DNA from: Flaviflagellibacter rhizophilus
Lineage (GTDB): Bacteria; Pseudomonadota; Alphaproteobacteria; Rhizobiales; Methylopilaceae
Assembly (NCBI RefSeq): GCF_033898525.1
Contig: NZ_JAXAFJ010000003.1
Coordinates: forward strand, 248,001-312,000
Direction of reading: 5' to 3'
DNA: 64,000 nt
Both the position numbers and the translations under genes were made by a program. The notes beneath the pieces are model-generated. The model ran no database searches. It was not told the origin of the DNA and saw only the letters and a list, made by a program, of their open reading frames with translations. Below are positions 16,787-23,247 of the stretch, in pieces. The stretch's first letter is position 1. Every line of letters begins with the position of its first letter.

Positions 16787-16816
16787 TACTTTAGTATGTG
16801 GAGGGTTCCTAAAGTA
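16787..16816. promoter_or_regulatory. 8-bp inverted repeat upstream of the porin-like gene
   Basis: TACTTTAG at 16787-16794 is mirrored exactly by CTAAAGTA at 16809-16816 with a 14-bp spacer. It is about 118 bp upstream of the start at 16934 and stands out as AT-rich in GC-rich DNA. It may be an operator; the TTTAG/CTAAA arms recall the iron-box arms, but the spacing differs. Confidence 0.45.
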
Positions 16817-16933
16817 TACGACGGAGTTGTCAGAAAGATGACATTTTCACTACATCGGCCTGTTGCGGAAATGCTGCAGTAACGGCTCTGGCTTCGGGCT
16901 ATGAACCCCGTGGGTAATCCAAGGGGGTGCGTT

Positions 16934-17674
16934 ATGCACAAGCGTCTACTGCTTACCAATGTCCTGCTCGCGATCATGTCCGCGGGCGCCGCTCACGCCG
17001 CCGACATGCCGTATCCGGTCGAGGCCGCTCCGGCCATGGTCGCTGAAGAGGCCTTCAGCTGGAACGGCTTCTATGCCGGCATCCACGGCGGCTATGCTTC
17101 GGGCGAGAGCGCCTTGACGGACTTTGAAGACCAAGGCTTCGCTTTCGACGCTCCGACCTATGACATCGAAGGCGGCCTTGTTGGCCTCACCCTCGGCTTC
17201 AACAGGCAGGTCAACAACTTCGTCTTCGGCATCGAGGCCGAGGGCACCTGGGCCGACATCGATGGCAGCGGCAGCCTCGCGGGTGAAATCGCACCGAGCT
17301 GCTTGCTCCTCGATGACGATTGCACCACCGAGTACAAGGCTCTCGGCACCGTAACCGGCCGGGCCGGTGTGGCGTTCGATCGTGCGCTCCTCTTCGTCAA
17401 GGGCGGCGCTGCGTTCGGTCTGGCCGAGTACACCGCAGGCGCCGAAGAAGCCGGCATCTCCACCGATACCTTCGAGGACACGCGTCTCGGCTGGACGGTC
17501 GGCGCCGGTGTGGAATTCGCCTTCGCCAGCAATGTCTCCGCGAAGATCGAATACAATTACATCCGCTTCGAAGACGAAGTTGAGTTCTCGTTCGACGGCG
17601 GCGAATTCGGCGCGGTCGGCGACGCCGAGGACGAACTGCACGTCGTGAAGGCCGGTATCAACTACCACTTCTGA
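16934..17674 (+). CDS. Omp25/Omp31-like outer-membrane beta-barrel protein
   Basis: From ATG 16934 (AAGGGGG site upstream) the protein has 246 residues with a clear signal peptide MHKRLLLTNVLLAIMSAGAAHA and mature start ADMPYPVE. The segment FSWNGFYAGIHGGYASGES and repeated Gly-aromatic strands (LVGLTLGFNRQ, TGRAGVAFDRALLFVKGGAAFG, LGWTVGAGVEFAF) define the alphaproteobacterial Omp25/31 family of eight-stranded barrels. It ends AGINYHF with the terminal Phe of outer-membrane proteins. The protein is notably acidic. It is monocistronic, with a strong terminator behind it. Confidence 0.9.
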   Translation: MHKRLLLTNVLLAIMSAGAAHAADMPYPVEAAPAMVAEEAFSWNGFYAGIHGGYASGESALTDFEDQGFAFDAPTYDIEGGLVGLTLGFNRQVNNFVFGIEAEGTWADIDGSGSLAGEIAPSCLLLDDDCTTEYKALGTVTGRAGVAFDRALLFVKGGAAFGLAEYTAGAEEAGISTDTFEDTRLGWTVGAGVEFAFASNVSAKIEYNYIRFEDEVEFSFDGGEFGAVGDAEDELHVVKAGINYHF

Positions 17675-17711
17675 GAACGTGCCGGTTCGCCGGCAGCTTC
17701 AACAGACTAGC

Positions 17712-17744
17712 GAAGAGCTCCGGTGAAAGCCGGAGCTCTTCTTT
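17712..17744 (+). terminator. intrinsic terminator after the porin-like gene
   Basis: A perfect 12-bp stem (GAAGAGCTCCGG / CCGGAGCTCTTC) with loop TGAAAG is followed by TTTC, 37 bp after the stop codon at 17674. Confidence 0.85.
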
Positions 17745-17859
17745 CATGTGCGTGGGCCAAGGCGTCGTTCGGCCGACGGGCGCTCAGGTCTCACCGCAAC
17801 TCTGCGGGTAGCGGCTTGGGTGCTTGAGCCGGACCGTCAACAGCGTCCCTACGCACGCG

Positions 17860-17885
17860 AAAACGGCCGCCCCGAGGCGGCCGTT
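17860..17885 (-). terminator. intrinsic terminator after the HupE operon
   Basis: AACGGCCGCC-CCGA-GGCGGCCGTT is a perfect 10-bp stem. On the minus transcript it is followed by UUUU (AAAA at 17860-17863), 22 bp after the stop of the last HupE-like gene. Confidence 0.8.
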
Positions 17886-17907
17886 CCGAGCTCCATCCGA
17901 GGTGGCT

Positions 17908-18525
17908 CTAGTTGGCGCCCGGCGAGAAGAGTTGCAGGCCCAGCACCATGATGCCGACGGCCGCGACCCAGCTCCCTCCTGCACGCAAGGCAATGGGGCG
18001 CCATCCTTCCTTGCCCCGCAGGAAGGCGGCGGCCGCGCCGATCAGCAGCGTCAGCACGGCGTAGCCGATCAGGGTGACGCCGGAGAGGAACAGGATCTGG
18101 TCCGTGTCGGCGGCCATCGCCCGGGCGTTCTCGTAGCCATGCAGCACGCCCATCAATGCCGTGATCCCGAGCAGAGCCGGCAGCGGCAGGGCGACCGCGG
18201 CGGCCAGGGCGAGGCCGGTGAAGGCGACCAGCGAGACATCCAGCAACTGCGCGAATGGTGGTTCGGGCAAGGCAAGAGCCGCCACACAGCCGATGAGAAG
18301 TGAAACCGGAAAGCAGAGCACGACCCATCGCGCCCGTTCCGGCCTCTGCAAGGCGGTGAGCGCCGCAAGAGCGACCCAGGGCAGCATCTGCTGCAGATCC
18401 GTCAGCGGGTGCAGGGCGCCGCCGTAGAAATCTCCCAGCCGGGTATCGACGAGGTGGGCCTGTGCCGCACCCGGCATGCCCAGAAGCATGCCGGCGGCAG
18501 TAGCCCAGCGGAGGCCGTTGTTCAT
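17908..18525 (-). CDS. HupE/UreJ-like membrane protein (third of three)
   Basis: The 205-residue protein begins with a signal-like segment (MLLGMPGAAQAHLVDTRLG) and has about six membrane spans. The motifs GGALHPLTDLQQMLPWVALAAL and LMGVLHGYENARAM match the HupE/UreJ pattern, where His and Asp residues in the HPLT..D and LHGxE/D segments are thought to bind metal. Family members import nickel or cobalt for hydrogenase or urease, but neither enzyme is seen here. Its ATG overlaps the stop of the gene upstream (ATGA at 18522-18525), so both are coupled. Confidence 0.8.
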   Translation of the reverse strand: MNNGLRWATAAGMLLGMPGAAQAHLVDTRLGDFYGGALHPLTDLQQMLPWVALAALTALQRPERARWVVLCFPVSLLIGCVAALALPEPPFAQLLDVSLVAFTGLALAAAVALPLPALLGITALMGVLHGYENARAMAADTDQILFLSGVTLIGYAVLTLLIGAAAAFLRGKEGWRPIALRAGGSWVAAVGIMVLGLQLFSPGAN

Positions 18526-19133
18526 CCAACGACTCCGGCAGCGGCGAGCATGAAGTACAGGCCTACGCAGCCGATCGCGGCTCCGCACGCGCGCACGATC
18601 CCGGCGCCAGCCGGCCGGGTGATCAGCGCACCGATCAGGATGCCCACGAGATGGAGCATCCCCGTCGCCACCACGAAACCGACGGCATAGGCCGTGGCGT
18701 CCGCGGCTTCCGGAAGTTCGCGGCCATGTGCGTAGCCGTGGAAGATGGCGAACAGCGCAACCAGCGCAGAGGAGATGGCAAGGGGAGGGCGCACGTTCAG
18801 CGCGACCATTGCGCCAAGTGCCAGACCCGAGAATGCGATGATGAACTCGACGAGCGGCAGTTCCATGCCGGACAAGCCGATCAGGCCGCCAATCGCCATG
18901 ACGAGGGGGAAGGTGATCGGCAGCACCCAGATGGCGGGCTTGCCGAGCTGCGCGCCCCAGAGGCCGACAGCGATCATGGCGACCAGATGGTCGGGGCCGG
19001 TCAGCGGATGCAGGAAACCGCTGGTCAGGCCGCCGGCCACGCCCGTTCCGGTGTGGGCGAACGCAGGTGCCAGCGGGATGGCGGCCAGCATCAAGGCAAG
19101 CTGAAGGCTGGCTTTTGACGGCGCGAACTTCAT
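18522..19133 (-). CDS. hupE: HupE/UreJ family metal-transport protein (second of three)
   Basis: The 203-residue protein has a signal peptide ending near PLAPAFAHTG and six predicted membrane spans. The HupE signature HPLTGPDHLVAMIAVGLWGAQLG is complete, followed by FAIFHGYAHGRELPEAA and TGMLHLVGILIG. This is the canonical HupE/UreJ protein of the trio. The mature protein starts with His, as in HupE, where an N-terminal His is proposed as a metal ligand. It lies between two relatives in one operon, suggesting a multi-subunit or staged metal pathway. Confidence 0.9.
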   Translation of the reverse strand: MKFAPSKASLQLALMLAAIPLAPAFAHTGTGVAGGLTSGFLHPLTGPDHLVAMIAVGLWGAQLGKPAIWVLPITFPLVMAIGGLIGLSGMELPLVEFIIAFSGLALGAMVALNVRPPLAISSALVALFAIFHGYAHGRELPEAADATAYAVGFVVATGMLHLVGILIGALITRPAGAGIVRACGAAIGCVGLYFMLAAAGVVG

Positions 19134-19159
19134 GGACTTCTCTTTCTCTCAACCCCGGC

Positions 19160-20110
19160 CTAAAGCCGGCCCAAAAACCAGAACGAGGCGATGCTGCCGA
19201 TCACATAAGCGGGCATGGCCGCACCCCAGCGCGGAAGCAGCGCATTGGCCTGTCGGTGCGCCCAGAGCAGCGCGAGCACCGCGGCGACGAAGGCAAGCTG
19301 GCCGATCTCCACGCCCACATTGAAGAACAGGAGTGCAATCGGCAGCGTGCTCTGCGGAATGCCCAGATTGGTCAGCGCGGTGGCGAAGCCGATGCCGTGC
19401 AGCAGGCCGAAGCCGAAGGCGACCGTCCAGGGATAGCGCGCCGTCAGCCCGATCTGGCCGCGCTGGAGCTTCACGATCTCCACGCCCACGAAGACGATGC
19501 TGAGGGCGATCGCGGCATTGAGCGGACGCTCGGGAATGCCGACGATGCCGAAGGCCGCCGCCCCAAGCGAGAGGCTGTGGCCGATGGTGAAGGCGGTGAT
19601 GACCCGCACCAGCGGCCATCCGCGACCCACAAGCCAGATCAGCCCCAGCACGAACATCAGATGGTCGATGCCGAGCAGGATGTGGTCGATGCCAAGATTG
19701 ACATAGGTCTCCGCGAGATCGAGCCAGACGGCAGGGTTGGTGCCGGGGTTCTGCGCCATGGTGACGACCGGCTTCGCGACGCTGACCGTGTATGCCTGCG
19801 TATCGCCCTCGCGCGGAACCACGCGGATGGTGGCGACCGACTGGTTCTTTCCGAGACCGGTGAAGCTGAGCGGCCCGGACAGGCCACGGGAGCCGCAATC
19901 CAGCTGCGGCATCTCCCAGGTGCAGTGCTCCGGGAAGATCGGATGCGCGCTGATGTCTGCCGGCGGCATCGTCCAGTGGCCGACATAGCGGTTCGGTTCC
20001 ACCTCGCGCAGCGTCATCACGGCCATGCTGGCTTCATGGGCGCGCGCGGGCAGCAGCGTCGTCAGGACGGTCAGGGCTGCAAGAAGGGCAAGGGCGACGT
20101 GGCGGATCAC
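19160..20110 (-). CDS. HupE/UreJ_2-type membrane protein with periplasmic N-domain (first of three)
   Basis: The start is GTG 20110, overlapping the isomerase stop (GTGA at 20107-20110); it has 316 residues. A signal peptide ends near LLPARAHEA. A periplasmic domain of about 130 residues (VEPNRYVGHWTMPP ... AHPIFPEHCTWEMPQLDC, with a likely disulphide) precedes six or seven spans. The membrane half has the motifs GIDHILLGIDHLMFVLGL, ITAFTIGHSLSLG and GFGLLHGIGFATAL, rich in His/Asp pairs and typical of the second HupE/UreJ class. The transported metal is unknown. Confidence 0.85.
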   Translation of the reverse strand: MIRHVALALLAALTVLTTLLPARAHEASMAVMTLREVEPNRYVGHWTMPPADISAHPIFPEHCTWEMPQLDCGSRGLSGPLSFTGLGKNQSVATIRVVPREGDTQAYTVSVAKPVVTMAQNPGTNPAVWLDLAETYVNLGIDHILLGIDHLMFVLGLIWLVGRGWPLVRVITAFTIGHSLSLGAAAFGIVGIPERPLNAAIALSIVFVGVEIVKLQRGQIGLTARYPWTVAFGFGLLHGIGFATALTNLGIPQSTLPIALLFFNVGVEIGQLAFVAAVLALLWAHRQANALLPRWGAAMPAYVIGSIASFWFLGRL

Positions 20111-20982
20111 GATGCGGGCCGCCGTATCACGTAATTGCTGCCAAGCTCCCGCGTTGCCGCGATGGCAAGGATCCGGCGCCGCTCGTCCTTCCAGGTTTGT
20201 GCGACCTGCGCTTCGACCTCGGAGAGGTCCACCTTGCGGCCAGGCTTGACGGTGTCGAGGCGGACGATGTGCCAGCCATCGTCGGAGGCCAGCACCTGCC
20301 AATCGCCCGGGATCATCGCCTTCAGGCTGTCGATGAAGGCGGTGCCGAAGGAATCTGCCAGCGACAGCAGGGGGCGTTCAGCGAAGAGATGCGCGCGGCT
20401 GCGAATGTCCTCGTGCTCGCGCTCCGCCTTGATCTCCTCCAGCACCCGCCGCGCATCGGCCTCGGCCGTTTCGCCGGTGAAAGGGACTTCGATGAAGCTG
20501 ACCAGGTCCGGGACGTCGTAGCGGTAGCGGTTCTTTTCATACCAGGCCGCCAGTTCCTGATCGGTCGGTTCCTTGATGTCGATGCCGTTGAAGATCAGCA
20601 GCCGCATCTTGTGGGTGATGCGGTCCCGGATCATCTCGTCGCCCTTGTCGAGCCCTTGAGCCAGCGCCTCGCGGAACGTGATCTCGTTCAGCACCCACAC
20701 ATCGACGAGGCTCTTCAGTTCGTCGGGCGCGGGATCGCGGCCCTCGTTCGAAGCCTTGAACGCCTTGACGATGTCGGAACGCACCTCGGGCGTCACCTCG
20801 ATGAGGCGTTCCTTGCTGACCGACGGCGTCACCGCCGCATGAACGGCGAAGATGATCGCGCCGATGGCGAGGAACTGGATCAGCGGCTCACGCACGAGGC
20901 TGCCGAAGGACCACACAAAGCGCGCCCTCGCTCCTCCGCCCTTATCTGCAAGCGTGGTGGAAGCAGGCTCTGCCCCGGACAT
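20107..20982 (-). CDS. membrane-anchored PpiC/parvulin-type peptidyl-prolyl isomerase
   Basis: From ATG 20982 the protein has 291 residues; a GTG at 20988 would add two. It has one membrane anchor near residues 30-50 (LVREPLIQFLAIGAIIFAVHA), a SurA-like N-terminal helical part (VTPEVRSDIVKAFKASNEGR) and a degenerate parvulin domain (PLLSLADSFGTAFIDSL ... GDWQVLASDDGWHIVRLDTVKPG). The REPL..FL.IGA anchor is, from memory, typical of isomerases encoded beside HupE genes. It is the first gene of the isomerase-HupE x3 operon and probably folds an exported or membrane partner. Confidence 0.85.
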   Translation of the reverse strand: MSGAEPASTTLADKGGGARARFVWSFGSLVREPLIQFLAIGAIIFAVHAAVTPSVSKERLIEVTPEVRSDIVKAFKASNEGRDPAPDELKSLVDVWVLNEITFREALAQGLDKGDEMIRDRITHKMRLLIFNGIDIKEPTDQELAAWYEKNRYRYDVPDLVSFIEVPFTGETAEADARRVLEEIKAEREHEDIRSRAHLFAERPLLSLADSFGTAFIDSLKAMIPGDWQVLASDDGWHIVRLDTVKPGRKVDLSEVEAQVAQTWKDERRRILAIAATRELGSNYVIRRPAS

Positions 20983-21235
20983 GTTCACGTCTTCTACCCC
21001 ATCGACTCTGCCGCCGACGATCGCAGCGCCGGTCAGCCCCGGGCAGGTGAACTAAGCACGTGGAATGTCGTCCAGATGACAGTCGCGGATGCTTGTCCCG
21101 ACTGCCCGTCCGAACTTGGAGAACGCGATCCGCGCTCGTTCGGGAGATGTCCTGCGGCTTTCACAGAACTGACAGCGGCAGGTCACACAAGCCCGGTACT
21201 GACCGCCCATTGGGATACTTTACAGGGGGTCTCCA
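20983..21235. promoter_or_regulatory. divergent promoter region of the isomerase-HupE operon and the PHP hydrolase gene
   Basis: These 253 bp separate the two divergent transcription units. The plus-strand gene has a strong AGGGGG ribosome site before its GTG. I see two isolated ATGACAG-like heptamers (near 21075 and 21162), but no paired box that would justify naming a regulator. Confidence 0.4.
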
Positions 21236-23158
21236 GTGAAAAACGCTGCCCATCAACTGATTACGGGCGCATCGATACTGGCCGCAGCGGCCGGAGCGAT
21301 GTCCATCTCGTCGACGCCATCCGCAGCCGAAAGCTACATGGCAGGCGACTTCCACAACCACACGCCGTGCTCCGATGGTCGCTCTTCCGTCGAGACGCTC
21401 GTCAAGAAGTCCATCGAGACCTACGGCCTCGAATGGCTAGGCGCAGCCGATCACGGCGGCAGCAGCCCGCGCGATTGCCGCGTCGATGATCCGGAGGGCA
21501 ATGGCTCCGCCGGCGGCAGTGCCGGCAAGTTCTGGGACGAGGCTCCGGCCACTGTCGTAAAGGGCGACGTTGCGACCTCCAGCGGCCATCGCTCCATGTG
21601 GCGCTGGCAGAGCGCGGAGGAAATCATCTATCCGGAGCTCGTCCGTCTTGCCCGCGAGATGCAGCAGCCGATGCTGTATGCCGGCGTCGAGACCAACGTT
21701 CCCGGCCACGAACACGTCAGCATGGCGGCCATCGGCAACCAGCGCCCGCAGAACTACAAGGGCGACACGGGCGATGCCAAGGGCGTGGCGGAGTTCGAAT
21801 ACCGCTTCGATCGCAGCGACACCGACTTCAGCAAGGGCGCCGAGGCGGGCCACAATTGGACTGACAAGGTTCCGAACGCGACAGGCACGGGTTCCGGCAC
21901 GATCAACCACAACCAGAAGGCCGTTCCTTCGGTTCGCTGGCTTCAGGACAAGTACCCGCTCGACAGCTATTACGTGCCGGCTCACACGGAGCGCGCCGGC
22001 GTGTTCAACCCGAACGGCAACAACGGGTTCAACGTCGAGCATTTCCGTGACTTCAACAATGCGGGCCCGACGGTTGCCGTTGGCTTCGAGACGCAGCCGG
22101 GCCATCAGGCCAGCAACAATCGCGGCGAATACCGCGCCGGCTTCTGCGGCACGGGCTGCGACTCGGTCGGCGTGACGACCTTTGGCGGCACGGGTATCTA
22201 CGGCGCCAAGATCGGCGGCGTCTGGGACGCAATGCTGGGCGAAGGCCGCAACTGGTACTTCTATGCCTCCTCCGATTGGCACAATCGTGGTGCGTTCAGC
22301 ATCTACGAGACCTCCACGACGGCGGACTTCTACCCGGGCGAGTACCAGAAGCTGTTCGTGCCGCGTCCGGCCCAGGGCGAGACCCTGCGTCCGCAGGTTG
22401 TCGTCAACGGCGTTCGTTCCGGCAACTCGTTCTCCACCATGGGTGACCTGATCACCGGCGAACTGACCTACAAGGCGGAAGTTGTCGGCTATGCAGCCGC
22501 CGGTACTGCCAAGATGGGCCAGACTTTGGTGGTGCCGCGCGGCCGCACGGTGCGCCTCACCCTTGAGGTGAACCTGCCGACGGAGAACAACCATTCTCCC
22601 TACAGCTTCAACAACCCGTCGCTGGCGCAGATCGGCATCCAGGAGCCTCTCAACAAGCCGACGCTCCGCCATGTCGACTTCATCCGCGGCAATGTCACGG
22701 GTCCGATTGCAGCGGGCAGCGCGAACTACACCAACGGGACCAACCCGTCGGCCTCCGTGCTCGCCACCTTCAACCAGGGCAACTGGCAGGTGAGCGGCAA
22801 CAAGCGCACCATGGTCGTCAACATCCCGAGCGTGCAGACCAGCCAGTACATCCGCGTCCGCGGCTCGAACCTGCCCCCGGGCACGCCGGCCGAGACTGAT
22901 GCACGCGGCAATCCGCTGAACGATTGGGATCCGGAGAACTCGGCGCAGGGACCGTTCGTCCCCTGCCTCGATGCTGCCTGCCCGCCGCACATGGAAGTGC
23001 GTAACGGTCAGAAGCTCTCCAGCTACGACGTCGCCGCCTGGGCTGATCTGTGGTTCTACACGAACCCCATCTTCATCCGCGTCGCCGGCCAGCCGGAACT
23101 GCTGGTCGAGTCCAACAACGCGATGGCAACTCGCCTGGCGGGCACCAACCGCCGCTGA
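21236..23158 (+). CDS. exported PHP-type metallohydrolase (DUF3604-like)
   Basis: The 640-residue protein starts at GTG 21236 behind AGGGGG. A Sec signal peptide (ASILAAAAGAMSISSTPSAAE) ends near residue 31. Directly after it comes the PHP motif GDFHNHTPCSDGRSS (His40, His42, Asp47), then WLGAADHGG (Asp72, His73), PAHTERAGVFNPNGNNG and YASSDWHNRGAF. Together these supply a PHP-type trinuclear metal site. Domains of this DUF3604 type are annotated as metallohydrolases of unknown substrate. It has several cysteines (RDCRVDD, FCGTGCDS, PCLDAACPPH) that suggest disulphides and a periplasmic or secreted location. A strong terminator follows. It is divergent from the HupE operon and near a T2SS. 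Confidence 0.85.
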   Translation: MKNAAHQLITGASILAAAAGAMSISSTPSAAESYMAGDFHNHTPCSDGRSSVETLVKKSIETYGLEWLGAADHGGSSPRDCRVDDPEGNGSAGGSAGKFWDEAPATVVKGDVATSSGHRSMWRWQSAEEIIYPELVRLAREMQQPMLYAGVETNVPGHEHVSMAAIGNQRPQNYKGDTGDAKGVAEFEYRFDRSDTDFSKGAEAGHNWTDKVPNATGTGSGTINHNQKAVPSVRWLQDKYPLDSYYVPAHTERAGVFNPNGNNGFNVEHFRDFNNAGPTVAVGFETQPGHQASNNRGEYRAGFCGTGCDSVGVTTFGGTGIYGAKIGGVWDAMLGEGRNWYFYASSDWHNRGAFSIYETSTTADFYPGEYQKLFVPRPAQGETLRPQVVVNGVRSGNSFSTMGDLITGELTYKAEVVGYAAAGTAKMGQTLVVPRGRTVRLTLEVNLPTENNHSPYSFNNPSLAQIGIQEPLNKPTLRHVDFIRGNVTGPIAAGSANYTNGTNPSASVLATFNQGNWQVSGNKRTMVVNIPSVQTSQYIRVRGSNLPPGTPAETDARGNPLNDWDPENSAQGPFVPCLDAACPPHMEVRNGQKLSSYDVAAWADLWFYTNPIFIRVAGQPELLVESNNAMATRLAGTNRR

Positions 23159-23193
23159 TGGGATCGCACGGCAACGTGTGAACCTTTGAGAAC

Positions 23194-23227
23194 GACCGGG
23201 GGCCCTGTGCCCCCGGTCTGTTTTGTT
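23194..23227 (+). terminator. intrinsic terminator after the PHP hydrolase gene
   Basis: GACCGGGGGC and GCCCCCGGTC form a perfect 10-bp stem around CCTGT, followed by TGTTTTGTTT. It lies 35 bp after the stop and 20 bp before the start of the next gene, so the two plus-strand genes are probably expressed at different levels. Confidence 0.85.
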
Positions 23228-23247
23228 TCTGCAGGTCCAGTTCAAAC

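Noticed and set aside
21070..21175. possible Pho box between the isomerase and PHP genes
   Set aside because: Only isolated ATGACAG-like heptamers occur; no second half-site lies at the required 11-bp period.
21437..23245. 602-codon open frame antisense to the PHP hydrolase gene
   Set aside because: The plus-strand frame has a signal peptide and metal motifs; the antisense frame has Arg/Ala-rich shadow composition.
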